The notes: generated by a model not told the origin, from the letters alone. A DNA stretch of 22,554 bases from Dimargaris cristalligena (GCA_027576995.1 JANBQC010000317.1:1-22554), one strand, 5' to 3'; counted from the first letter of the stretch, positions 1 through 10,405 are shown. Translations and numbers: made by a program.

Positions 1-76
1 TAAAAGTTATTCTCACATATATTCGCCCATACACGTATTATGTAAAACCTTATACAGCTGGTTTGAATTTCTCCCA
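1..76 (+). mobile_element. Right part of a TA-type MITE, cut by the window edge (copy C)
   Basis: Bases 26-76 match the right end of the full MITE copy at 14404-14543: both begin CCCATACAC, share AAAACCTTATACAG, and end in GAATTT followed by CTCCCA or TACTCA. The same sequence appears reversed at 13373-13423. By comparison with the 140-bp full copy, the left end would lie about 60 bases before the window. The base pair after the end is TT rather than the TA seen beside the other copies, so the target duplication may have mutated. Bases 1-25 fall in the MITE interior by position but align poorly. Confidence 0.6.
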
Positions 77-86
77 TTTGGATAAT

Positions 87-165
87 AGTCCCATAGCTTA
101 GTCGGGAGATGCCTATCCCCCACCAAACTGATATTAGCCGTGGTTCGGATACCCATCTGGGGCCA
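87..165 (+). pseudogene. tRNA-like relic with A-box and B-box
   Basis: Bases 94-112 read TAGCTTAGTCGGGAGATGC, close to a tRNA D-arm/A-box of the TAGCTCAGTCGG type, with one inserted T. Bases 142-150 read GGTTCGGAT, a B-box-like T-loop at about the right distance. The possible acceptor arms 87-93 and 158-164 pair at six of seven positions (one G-T). TATC (114-117) and GATA (130-133) could form an anticodon stem, but the loop is 12 nt, and the T-arm pairs poorly with a 9-nt loop. It is therefore probably a decayed tRNA or the head of a tRNA-derived SINE. It starts 10 bases after the MITE end at 76. Confidence 0.35.
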
Positions 166-1757
166 GGTCGATGGTTACATGTAAAATTATATGATAATCT
201 GGTCCCAGCGGGGGTAATAGTCCAAGTATATAAGCCCCATCCGATTAGAGGCCCGGTGGGGCAAAGTTAGATGTGGATAGATCTAAACGAGATAAAAATC
301 CGCATACGAAATGAAGCAAAACGATACCAGCAAGTCGTACATCCAAATACTAAACTGTTTACCATCTAGTTGGTCCGCCAAGGTATATCTCGGCTCGTCT
401 AACTAAGTACCATATTAGCGTGTGTTTCAACCTCATTTCATGAATAATGCGATTGGGTGCAACGTTAAATGGAAGCATTTCTAATAGTTTTGTGAAGATA
501 GATGTGTCGACATGAAACCTTAGGGTGCTGAAGTTATACGGAAACATTGTTTCCCCCCCTACAATAGCATAATTGTATGGGATACAGGCAGACCCACTAA
601 CTTTCGTAGAGGCAACTAGCCACCATTTAATCAACTTTCATTAAGTTTCCAAAATCCCGGAGACGTTCGGCAATCGTAGCAAAGTATCAACATGGCTATT
701 CCTATCCATTTTACATGAAATGGTGTTTTGGACAAATGGGGTGGACGGTCCATTAGGTTGTATACCACCAGGAATGTTTCTCCTAATATTCAAACTCATG
801 ACAATCATTCGTAAGGACTATTCGGATTTGATAATCGGCCGGTGGGGGGGGTGCTTTGGTTGCCCTAACAGATTAGTTGGATTGCCGATTATTCCGAGCT
901 GTTAATGTGGCACCATCTGTTTGTATGAGTGGAGGTCCACGTAGGTTTTATACTTTCGGCCTATTAACGTAATTGTTCTGACCCGACTATCGGTAATATC
1001 GAGAGTGCTTGGGTTTAGGCGAGTCCGGGCGAGGCTAGTAGAATACCTGCATCTTTAATCGGGACTAGTCACTGCTGTCATAGCACATTGCTTGAGCATG
1101 CCTTTGGGGGCAGTCGCACACCCTCGGGCCCGCCCACTCTTCTGCAAGGGCTGTAACAATGCCAGTAGATTCGACTTTATTCTAAGGGTTGCTGATCAAT
1201 AACAGGTTGCAGATATTGAAGTTGAGTAATGCCATTGCGATTAATTAAAAGCCATGGACCGGTTATAGTGGGCTAATACATTTCTATAAGACATCCTTAC
1301 AACCCGGAAGCTTACCATATCCCTCTTTCGAAACAGCCGCCTCTTGTCTAAATCGATTCATAAATGCACCAATGTGTCCTTGGGGGGCTTCACTCGTCGA
1401 GGGGGGTGTCCCAAAGAAATGTATGAAAACAATGGCTTCGAACTATTTAAAAGTGGCCGAAATCGATATAACTCGAAGAGCCCCACCCCCAGAGAAATAA
1501 ATGGGGCCAATATGGGGGATATTGGTCAAATCGTTGACTATTCGCCAACCTTAAGTTGCGCAGACGATCCCGAGCCATGCAAGCAGGTGCGAATGGTAAA
1601 ACAAAAACGGGCAACATAAGATCGATTAAGTGCGATGGAAGGAAAGTGGTCGATGAGCAACGGCTATATCTGGAGGTGGTCTGGGAACTGTGTAGCCGGC
1701 CAACGGGGCGGTGCCCTGACCACAGCCGCCCGTTGGGGATCCTAACGGCTAGCGCAA
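166..1757. other. Intergenic DNA, no supported gene
   Basis: Reading frames here are short (91 codons or fewer, apart from the start of a 116-codon one), overlap on both strands and show no recognisable domain. G-runs at 844-851 and 1381-1406 and the hairpin at 1700-1736 are the only structures noted. Confidence 0.6.
1700..1736. repeat. GC-rich inverted repeat (hairpin)
   Basis: CCAACGGGGCGG (1700-1711) faces CCGCCCGTTGG (1726-1736), giving an 11-bp GC-rich stem with one bulged G and a loop of about 14 nt. It lies just upstream of the ATG-free leader of gene 1. Function unknown; it could be an upstream regulatory site or chance. Confidence 0.5.
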
Positions 1758-2017
1758 TGATTGGCCCCGTTCATCGATTATCCACACCCTCAAGGCCCTT
1801 TATCACCATCTCCCCCCTCTGCTTCTCCCTTACCGCACTAACCGCTCAATTGGGCTATTCAGCAGAACAATCACTCTTTGATCCTTCGCCGACGCCCTCT
1901 TCATAGCTGGTGTTGTCCAGGCCTGCCCTTGTCAGCCAACCAGCCCCCCGTTGTATTTAATAATAAACTTGTCTCTCCGCCCAGCCCTCCCTTGACGTTG
2001 CTCTTCGGCCCCAGCAG

Positions 2018-2024
2018 TATAAAC
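2018..2024 (+). promoter_or_regulatory. TATA-box candidate for gene 1
   Basis: TATAAAC lies 649 bases before the gene 1 ATG and is followed by pyrimidine-rich sequence without an ATG. Gene 2 has the same arrangement, with TATAAATA 561 bases before its ATG. The matching layout is the main support. Confidence 0.4.
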
Positions 2025-2326
2025 TAGACGACATTGCCTCCCCCCTCACAGTATCTTGTTCCGCCTTTCACCTAGTACTTGCCCATTCTTCACCGCTGTT
2101 CATTTTAGCTCTGTGTTATTCAATTACTCGGCCTAGTCATCTATAAAACCAATCTATATTTTAAAAACAATCTAGTGCTATCTATACGACTCGCTGGCAC
2201 CATTACTCGGTTTCTCTTCCTCTACTCCACGATTTCCGCGGCTGTAGGTTAATTAATCCTAGCGGATACCCTGGTCATATTTCCTTCTCCCGGCCTTCCG
2301 TTCCACCGTATCATCGGTTCCGCCAA

Positions 2327-2362
2327 CCCCTTCCATCCCGGTCCCAGACCCAACCCCCACCC
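2327..2362 (-). other. G-quadruplex motif on the minus strand in the gene 1 leader
   Basis: Six C-runs of three to five (2327-2330, 2337-2339, 2343-2345, 2349-2351, 2354-2358, 2360-2362) are separated by one to six bases. The minus strand therefore fits the G3+N1-7 quadruplex rule and the plus strand could form an i-motif. It lies about 305 bases before the ATG. If the region is transcribed, the G-rich strand is the template strand. Confidence 0.6.
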
Positions 2363-2666
2363 GTCCTTTGACTATATTGGCTATAGACCTGCTCCGCTAT
2401 CGGCATCTTCCCTTTTCCTGTATATATACTGGGCCGCCGCTATTCTCTTTTACTGTTCCCGATTTTTTTTGGCCGTTTGCTACGCGCTTCCCTCAACTAA
2501 TTCCCGGCTTTACTCACAAGTAGCTCGTACCTTCAAAGTACACCCCGTATTTCCTCCCAACTAACGCTTAAACCGTGTACCTATCGCACGAATAGGCCTG
2601 CTCTATATATTGGTTTTATTTTTACCACTTACTATAACGAGCTTATACATTTTCACCGACCGCCCC

Positions 2667-5600
2667 ATGGTCGATATCGCGCATTTTGAGGTGCGGTTTC
2701 CGGCCCACGCCGGTCCGCCCAAATGTAAACCAGGCGCTACTATCGTTGGTAAGTGAAAGTTTGGTTGACTTCAATCGCCCAAACCTCCGGGTTGGTCATA
2801 TAGTGCGGAATAGTCGGATAATCCATCCCCTGCGTAGTTCGAGGCTCGTCCTTCATTAGCTTAGTAACAGCTACGCCTCCTACTATTCGCTGCTCCTTTC
2901 CGCTAACTTGGGAGTGGGAGGAGAGTGGCGCTAGTGACTGTCGAGAATAGGTGGTCTCGTTCCCATTATTTTCCTATTAGTTTTACCCAATGAGCTAACC
3001 TGGCCCATTCCTGTGACTGCTTCACACACCACTTTACCCTCTATACCTTATATTTCCCCTCCACCCCACTAAGGCGCCGTTCTCTTGAACTGTAAACAGC
3101 CCATCGCGGTGAGTTCGCTACTCCTATCCTTTAAAGGGGAGGAAACGGTCTCCGTGACTGTCGACGATGCCCCCATCCAGGCCGAAGACAGTCAGGCTGT
3201 CGCAGCCCCGCCCTTCCACCGGGTGTATTTCCATGCCCAAGAACAGCTCCTGGGGGCTATGGAGGACGTGAGCCACACCGTCGTCGACGCAGGTGTCCGG
3301 CTGTTCCATTTTTCGTGCACCATGCCCCCCATTAACTTCCCTGTCCCGGCCGAAAGCAGCCGGGCCTCGTACTTCCCCTGCCCCGCTTACGAAATTAAGT
3401 ACACCATGGAGGCCAACCTTACGCTCCATAGCGGTGAGGAGATTCACACCGAGCCCGTTACCATTCACCCCGAGCCCATTGTCTGGCCCGCCCATCTGGA
3501 GCCCCAGCTCATTGGCCAGCCCTTGACCCTGCGTGAAGGGGCCTACGATCGCAACCGACTTACCTACCACCTTGAGGCCAGTCTCAACCGCTCCGCCTAC
3601 TGTCCCGGGGATAATATGGATATCACCATCAGTATTAAACCCGTCGCCAAAAACATGCTGCCCCACATGGGCGAAGTGGATCTGCGGGAACGCTGTGAGT
3701 GCCACCTTAAGCCTCCCCTTGAGCGCACCCCAGCTGACGAACCAGTGTGGACCCGGACCAAAGTGGTGCGGCGCCAGCCCCTTGAGTTTACCCGAATCTC
3801 CTCGGGCTCCGCGATTAGCTACAAGTCGGTTATGCAGCTGAAAATCCCCGACACCGCCTGCCCCGTCACTGGTGTCCACAGCGAGTGGACCTACACTTGC
3901 AACGTCACCCTATTTGAAAACCAGGGCGGGCGTATGGTTCAGTCCATTGCCATCTTCCCTATCAATATGGCCTCCGGACTGCCCAATTTATCGTCGACCA
4001 GCATTGGGTCCGAGGTTAGCCGCACCTTTCCTGTGACCAAGTCGTTCCCCAAGCACGAACTGCAGCCCATCGGTATCAGCAAGGTCATCTCCGAGCCCGG
4101 CGAGGCCCTGCGTCACCCGGTCATTAGAGCCATTAAGGAAGATACCAACCGACTGCCCCCCGTCTCACCCGGTCTGGTGCAGGGTAGTAAACCCGCAATG
4201 AGCTTCCTCAATAGCAGCATCGCCACTGATGGCCCACCTTCCGGCCTCATCATTCGCAATGTCAGCCCCATCGAAGACACTACGACCACGGAGAACTCCG
4301 CTTTTCAACGGCAGGGAGTCAGCCAAGGTACCCCCTCGGTATTCACGATTGTGCGCCCGCGCCAGTATCCAGCCACGATGTCCGCTGAGAAAATCGACGC
4401 CCGCATTAAGGCCCGCGCTCAGCGCAGTGCCCGGTACAAGACCTGTATTATTGGCGCCTCCCGGACCCGGTCGAATATGCTGGAAGCCTCTCGACTATTG
4501 GAGGTGGATGTCGGCGAGAGCTTCGAAAACCTCATCTTTCATCGCGGGGATGATGGTCAACAGGGCGACGACGACTTCCTGAACGATGAACTAGTGGGCC
4601 CTTTCTCACCACTCTCTACCTTCAACGGCGAAGACGACAACACCGATGGTGAGCCACACTTGACCGAAGACGAAAAAATCAAGGCCTACTTAAAGACCCT
4701 GACCTTCATGCAGCCCAAGTCGGACTCTTTCTTGGGGTCACCCATGGAGTCGGCCACCCCCGCTCTCACCAAGAAGCCCTCCCTACGTCAACGTACCTTT
4801 CGCCACCGGACTTGTGTGATCACGCCCAGCGGTAAATACGAGACTGAAAAACCCCTCCGGGCCCAAACGGAACTCATACAATCACCCACGGGCGACAATT
4901 GGTGGACCCTAGCCGACCTACAGGCGAATCAAGGTGCCTATGCCTCTTCCGACCGGGGCTTAGCGAGTCAACTTTCGTACGACAACGCCACCTTTGTCGG
5001 AGCTGGATCGGACTACCAGATGGCGGATGAAGACCCCACTGGCTCGCCCGACCCTGAGGGGATTAGGGAACTGCAGCGTGAACTGGAAGACATCTTGCTG
5101 AAGCCCCAGGTGGATCCCGTCAACTTTACGTCCTCCTTTGCCCAGACGGACGGTAAGAAAGGTGACAATAAATGGGAACCAAGCAACCCTATGCCCCCCA
5201 ACAAAACCCATTTAGCCAATATGAATTTACATATGATGACCATGGCTCCGATGCCTACGACGGTGAACATCTACAAGGCCACCGATAATGTCTTAGAGAC
5301 GGCCTATGAGCGGGACCCGACCCTATTCGCCCCGATCTGGATGCCCACCGACCTGGACAATAAGAAGAAAAATAAAACCATCCGCAACTTGACCCAGTTC
5401 ACTGAGGCACCCGTCCCACCTCCACGCCCACACGCCCAGCTTGAAATGCAGCCCAACTCGCAACCACAGGGGGGTCAGCGCCCCCAATGGCCTGCCCATA
5501 CCCCTTACCCAGGCCAACAGTCGCCCATATCCAATACCCAATGGGAATTCGTTATTCTGGAGCCTCTGCCTTTCCAAGATTCCCGACAGCCCGTCAAAAG

Positions 5601-6333
5601 CTGCCTACAGCGGTATGCGACCACGGAGGGCCAGCCTAAAAAGCACGTCCAGTTCTCCAACATTATCGGCATCATCGACTCCGAACTGTCGTGTATGAGC
5701 GAGTTCAGTCCCCCTAAGAGTGTTCTCGCTCCCGGACCGGAACCTCGTGGCCAGTACCCGGAAGACCGGACTCGTGTGATGCATTTGGCCGCCCAGTACC
5801 AGTCGTTGGTACAAAGCCAAGCTCAACCGACCCGGCCGCCCTCAACCCCATCGCCACCTCCTCCGCCACCTGCGGCCCCTTCGAGTCCCGCTGAGGCACC
5901 GGAGGAATTACATACCTTCCCTACTACTCCAGTGCCGACCGAAGAAAACCCGAGGGTGGAGTCCACTCGATTGAGCGAGGGCTTCTACTCCTTCTACGAA
6001 GGGATGGACGAAGACGATTTTGAAGATATTACCTCCGACGATGAGAATATGCTATCCCTATCGATGGCCCCGCCGTCCGATGACCAAAAGCGGCCCATGT
6101 ACGCCTATCCGCGGGAGACCCCCTTGAGTCCGGGCCACCCCACTGTGGATGCCCCCATGATCGGTGAACAGGACGCTTACCTGTTCCTACGGCCCAACGA
6201 AGTCGATAATAAGGCCAATGAGGTGGCGGATATGATCCAAATGTACCTGACCACACCGGAAATGGCCGTTAAAAAGGCCAAGCGCCTAACGGCCGACTTG
6301 GCAAGCGAATACCCCGAATACCGTCGCTTTTAG
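2667..6333 (+). CDS. Arrestin-fold (alpha-arrestin-like) protein with long disordered tail, two exons, 1113 aa
   Basis: Coding sequence is join(2667..2748, 3074..6333), stop TAG 6331-6333. Exon 1 begins MVDIAHFEVRF and ends in PGATIVG; exon 2 continues AVLLNCKQPIAVSSLLLSF-KG. Together these give the first strands of an arrestin N domain: the FEV strand, a Cys-x-Pro-Gly turn, I-x-G, then the long strand ending F-x-G. The open frame alone would begin at a TTG, which is why exon 1 is needed. Arrestin-N spans about 1-170 (G101-P112 is the G-x-x-x-F-x-F-x-C-x-x-P hallmark; Y133-Y137). Arrestin-C spans about 190-326 (CPGD turn 204-207, ECHL 236-239, PVW 251-253). Residues 327-1113 are low-complexity and probably disordered: two basic RTC/KTC motifs (483-487, 606-610), SCLQ (870-873) and KHVQF (884-888), a proline-rich run (about 944-965), an acidic patch (about 1004-1020) and a charged C-terminal helix (about 1072-1113). 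Family members act as cytosolic adaptors in cargo sorting and ubiquitylation. No PPxY motif is present, so Rsp5-type ligase recruitment is not evident. Cargo is unknown. Confidence 0.88.
2749..3073 (+). other. Intron 1 of gene 1 (phase 1, 325 nt)
   Basis: The donor is G|GTAAGT at 2749 and the acceptor is AAG at 3071-3073, preceded by a pyrimidine-rich tract. A branch-site candidate, CTAAC, lies at 2995-2999, about 75 nt before the acceptor. Splicing restores a Gly codon (G+GC) and a continuous arrestin N domain. In the downstream frame there is a stop (TAA 3070-3072) across the acceptor, so the frame cannot run through unspliced. A later AG at 3098-3099 would break the phase. Confidence 0.82.
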
Positions 6334-6660
6334 ACTAGTCGGGGCTATTGGGGACCGGTCGTCTTTCATGACCCTCGGTATTTACTATATATACTTTCCT
6401 GTGTGGCCTAGTTTCCCCATCACGGCCAGTTCTATCCCGTGTACTATATATACCCCCTTCGAATTTATGGCGCCTATACGGGTCCTGGCGTCCTATTACT
6501 ATATTTTTTTATTATGTACATTACGACCTGCCATCTTTTTGTATACCATGGTCTACCTAATCATAGTCTGATTGCTCGACATGGCTGTCCATGTAATTTT
6601 ATTATCCAAAACGTTGTTTATATTTAACACCCTCCCCCAAAAGAAACCTGTATGATTCAG
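6334..6660 (+). terminator. Presumed 3' region of gene 1 with repeated TATATA elements
   Basis: The 12-mer TACTATATATAC occurs twice, at 6383-6394 and 6442-6453, 50 and 110 bases after the stop codon. A looser TATTACTATATTTTTTT follows near 6493. TATATA is the efficiency element of fungal polyadenylation in yeast, so these may direct 3' end formation. I see no AATAAA nearby. The cleavage site is not determined. Confidence 0.35.
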
Positions 6661-8160
6661 TAACAATCCTGGCAATGTTGAAAAATTCACATTAGCTTCA
6701 CCTTGCCACCGGATCCCCGCTGTATGTTGTATGTTTATATGTATATTTCTGTATAAAGGTCTATTCACTAAATTATTTGGTTGGCGGTGCTACCAGTGGT
6801 CTGGACTGGGCCTATGCCTGCGTACACTACCCTTATCTCGCAGTCTTTACTGATAGTTCATTGGCAAAAACATGTTTTTGGCGGATCGAATGAGCTGGGG
6901 CTTAAACAGTGCACCATAAACCGGTTCAATGATTCGAATATCTCTTAATTGATATGATTTTTTTCCTCCACCTGAGTTAGCAAAGGTTGGCTTGCAAAAT
7001 CCGAATATTATATCACAGCTTGTCCTGACTGGGGTGTAAGGTCCATTGATAAATAGATATTTCTTAGTGAAGTCGCACACTGCCTTAGTGATTAAAACCC
7101 TCACATTGCCCTAGGATGTGAGTGCGTTTTATTTTTTTTGCTTTCTCCTGAGGGCACAGTGTGCCTTCAATCAAAATCAGCATCTACCCACTCATCCGAT
7201 CCCTGCAGGCTTCTCAGTCGCCACACACTAGCCACCCTGAGTAGCCCAATCTGTCGCTCAGTCATGCTCACTCACTTACTCATGACCCCCTCACCCTCCT
7301 ATTTCCACTTTAGGTTAGAGAACCGACAAGGGCCTAACCGTACTTCTGGGACTAGCCTTAGTGCACCCCCCACTGATACTCAAAGACCGCCCAAAAATAA
7401 AAAAATTCCAACGGAAGTACAGCGCCCGCCCTCTACGTTACAGTCACCCTAGCGTGTTCGATATGCGCCAAATTCAGCGCAGGCCCTGGTCGGGATATAT
7501 AACTGGGCCCAATTGCTGAAAACAGTAGCCAGGGCTCCCATTCAATGAATTAACTCTGCCGATATCCTGTGTACCGACAACCCTTATTTAGATGTTAATA
7601 TTGCGCATCGGTATTTACGACCCTTAGTTTTGTTGTGGCGGTATGTGCACCACCATTAAAATCTAACGTAGGACACCGCTGGTCCCAGAATGGGGTTCTC
7701 CGCAAGCAAAGCCAACAGTAAAATCCATTTGACTGGGGATTCATGTTCACCGTCGCTTTTGGTCCTCTGTATATATATTCTTCCTCGGTGGACCAATACC
7801 GTGGCCCTTTCGTAGTGGTCGGGGTGACCATGCTGGTCATTCTTTCATAGAAGGCCGGTATATAATCGAATTGAACAATGTGCCTCAAGTCATGGGTGAG
7901 GTCGGGTTCCTTGCCCTATTAATAGCTGCATTTCATTTAACAGCGGCGTCGTCTCGTTCATGACTTGAATACATTTATCCGCACTGTCTGGGGAGGATAA
8001 CTCGCATTTAACATGGCTGTGTAGTTCAGGCTGGGCTTGGCCAAATTGGGGCCATGTGGAGCGAATATTATGGCAAGCATGAAGCAAGGCCATCTAATAG
8101 GATGGCGATAAAAATACCCATAGCCACGCACCCGACTCCTGTAAAATGATATTTGCGAAA
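6661..8160. other. Intergenic DNA, no supported gene
   Basis: Several short frames on both strands (about 60-104 codons) lack domains, splice-supported extension or a clear coding bias. The C/T-rich frame at 7138-7452 and the minus-strand frames at 7595-8182 were looked at and not recognised. Confidence 0.5.
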
Positions 8161-8165
8161 TCACC

Positions 8166-8409
8166 CTGTGGCCCACAGTCAATTACCAATGTGTAAACTT
8201 AGGGTACTAGTTAATATGAACAGTGTGCAACACATTAATTTGGGGCAGGGGGGCTATGAGGGAGTAGCGTGGTGTTCAACCACTGTGAATAACTAAGGAC
8301 TGTTAAACAGTGCTACCAATGGTAGACCTGCCGTTATGCAATCCAGCTGACCAGGGTCAGTAAAGAACCGGCGCCAAGCTGCAAAAAAAAGACCACCTAG
8401 CCTGGTCAG
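8166..8409. repeat. Cluster of short perfect palindromes
   Basis: Within 245 bases are: CTGTGG-C-CCACAG (8166-8178); a stem from TTAAT/ATTAA and GTGT/ACAC (8211-8238); ACTGTT-A-AACAGT (8299-8311) and, one base later, CTACCA-A-TGGTAG (8313-8325); CTGACC-AG-GGTCAG (8347-8360). CTGACCAGG (8347-8355) also pairs with CCTGGTCAG (8401-8409). The three 13-bp palindromes share a single central base. No gene lies within 1.8 kb. They could be dimeric protein-binding sites, the debris of a hairpin-rich element, or a chance cluster. Confidence 0.5.
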
Positions 8410-8993
8410 ACACCGCCCTAACACTTTTACTGTTTACGATTAAATATTGAATATTCGAATAAATGGACAAGGGCACTGTTGGCTATAATGGTGCGATTGT
8501 TGGTGGTTCGGTTGTTTCCTGGGGGGAGGCTTGCGCTGGTTGTATCCACTGATATAGGCCTTTCCGCTGTTTTTTTAAGGAACCAAGTGGTAAACGGGGC
8601 CATCGGTGGCCATTAGTGGCGTATGTACGTGATGGGTCATTATTAAATTATACAGACCGGACCAACCAAGTAATGCCCATTTTATAGCTTTATTAAAGAG
8701 CCTACCATCTACAACTCGCCACAGAAGCTGGGTGAACTATTACAGTCGTTAATGGAGCCAAGTCGCCTTTTAAAAATCGCCAAGAATCGATTTAAACCAA
8801 ACAGATTATTTCCAAGTCTTGATAACTAAATGACAAAGCATGAATCCGTTAACAGCCGTTTATGGTTAACCTAACTAAACTGACCTCCCGGGACCGAACG
8901 GGGAGGCGCTACATTATCGTCGACCCTTTTGGGGGATTGATGGAGTAGAAGTAATGGATACGCCCTGGCTGAAACACTTTGAGATCATAAAGG

Positions 8994-9037
8994 TTGACCA
9001 GGGTGGCATTACAGCGAGGCTGAGACGCCCTGGTCAA
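8994..9037. repeat. Inverted repeat TTGACCAGGG/CCCTGGTCAA
   Basis: A perfect 10-bp stem (8994-9003 with 9028-9037) encloses a 24-nt loop. The arms carry the TGACCAGG core also found at 8348-8355 and, reversed, at 8401-8408. Confidence 0.6.
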
Positions 9038-9793
9038 TGCTAACTCATACAACTAGGCCAACTTCCTTATGTAAGGCGGCGGCCGAGTGAGTCCTTTTGA
9101 CCCCCTGCACTAGATAGACCGAATCGACTTGGCTGTATATGGCCGGGAGGACGAACACGACCTTTTGGGGACAGAAGAGTCGAAATCAGGCCTCAGGCTG
9201 AAATATTACCGATCCGCGAACGGGCCCCGCGCACCATTCCTTGCGAAATCATTAGTCTTTGCTCGCGGACCCGTTCTATTTTTTCTTGGCCATACAGCCG
9301 TGGACGCGACCGAAGTAATCACTAAGGCCATTCCCATTTGGTATCGGTTACAGTGGCCGGGAATAGCCAAGCACTTGAAAACTGGGTTCATTGTGTGGTC
9401 TTGCAATGAAAGGTCAAAAAGGGGTAGTACATCCCGAATGTGGTCCAGTATAGCGCACGCAAAAAAAAAACTGGCCGACAATATCGGATTATTTTTTTCG
9501 GGATTCAATAACGCGTATCCAGCCAGCTGAACCATACAGCCCTTTAACACACTTCGGCACAGTGAACCATTGGACATTTCAGTGGGAAGATGGAGATAAA
9601 AGGTAAACGACAGGAGAGCTATAAATCAAATATCATTCAAACAACACTATTTCCCCCTATACTATAGTGACGCAAAATTCACATTCACAGCCCATACGGT
9701 GCCAACAGTGCAGTGTAATGATATCCTTGAAGGAGAGCAATGAATTGGCTGAATCGGCGAGAGCCACGGTACTGTCTGTACATTCAGTGCTAC

Positions 9794-9834
9794 ACTGGCT
9801 AGGGCCAGGTTGACCTGGCTATAAGTGAGCCAGT
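9794..9834. repeat. Nested palindrome
   Basis: GCCAGGT-TG-ACCTGGC (9804-9819) is a perfect 7-bp inverted repeat with a 2-bp centre. It is enclosed by ACTGGCT (9794-9800) and AGCCAGT (9828-9834), a second perfect 7-bp stem. Together they could extrude as a two-stage hairpin or bind a dimeric protein. Confidence 0.6.
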
Positions 9835-10405
9835 CCAGTAGTTAGCAGTCACTGAGGATACCGCTCCGTTCACTAGGCGCGCCAACATTGACGCGTTAAA
9901 GGGCATTTCTCCTTGCCCTCCTCACTAAGCTGGTCACAGTCGCCGGCTCCGCGCTATTTTGAAGAAACACTAATAAGGAGAGAGGGTTAGAGTGGGACAA
10001 GGAGAGTACTTTAGTGATTTACGCACCGCCACTATCGTAGATGGCCCAACCCATTGTGTGGGCGGGCACCACAGTCGAATATAACCCGCCACAGTAGGGC
10101 AAAGCTTCATGACGGTGCTAATACATTTGTAATGTAATTACTCATTCGGACTAATACACGAATAAGTGTATAGTCATAGTAAGGGCGAGAAAAAAGGGAG
10201 AGGGAGGGGGGGAAAGGATGGAAGGGACTGTAGGTGGAACTGGTGGCCCATAACATCCCCTTGTTTTGGCCCTGGCTTTTTGTATCCATTCATTCACGAT
10301 GTATTGGGCGAACCCCATAACCAGGTCCCAGTCCAATCGCAGAACCGCCCCCCCCCTCTTTGTGCCTCACTCGGCCCGTGATGATGACCAAGGGCTCGAA
10401 TCGCC

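Larger units (their letters stand above)
1758..2666 (+). promoter_or_regulatory. Pyrimidine-rich, ATG-free promoter and 5' leader of gene 1
   Basis: No ATG occurs on the plus strand between the one at 1757-1759 and the gene start at 2667, about 908 bases. The plus strand is visibly C+T rich throughout. A TATAAAC at 2018-2024 is a good TATA-box candidate. If it is used, the transcript would start around 2045 and the leader would be about 620 nt. Other TATA-like sites (about 2420 and 2605) would give shorter leaders. The start site itself cannot be read from sequence. Confidence 0.55.
8410..10405. other. Intergenic DNA with scattered inverted repeats
   Basis: No supported gene. The overlapping frames at 9129-9530 (plus) and 9206-9577 (minus) have no recognisable domain. 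Small stems occur at 8598-8611 (GGCCA/TGGCC), 8884-8906 (CCTCCC/GGGAGG) and 9900-9919 (AGGGCA/TGCCCT), besides those listed separately. Confidence 0.5.

Noticed and set aside
1344..1906. Overlapping frames of 91 and 116 codons
   Set aside because: Low-complexity translation that runs into the pyrimidine-rich leader region; nothing recognised.
3085..3099. TTG at 3085 as start of the gene 1 protein
   Set aside because: It is not ATG, and starting there removes the first arrestin strands, which exon 1 at 2667-2748 supplies with a perfect donor and matching phase.
3124..3879. 251-codon open frame on the minus strand
   Set aside because: It is antisense to the arrestin core of gene 1. GC-rich coding bias keeps stops out of this frame; the plus-strand product has clear arrestin motifs.
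9129..9577. Overlapping frames of 133 codons (plus) and 123 codons (minus)
   Set aside because: No domain, no splice signals and no coding bias that would favour one strand; consistent with chance.
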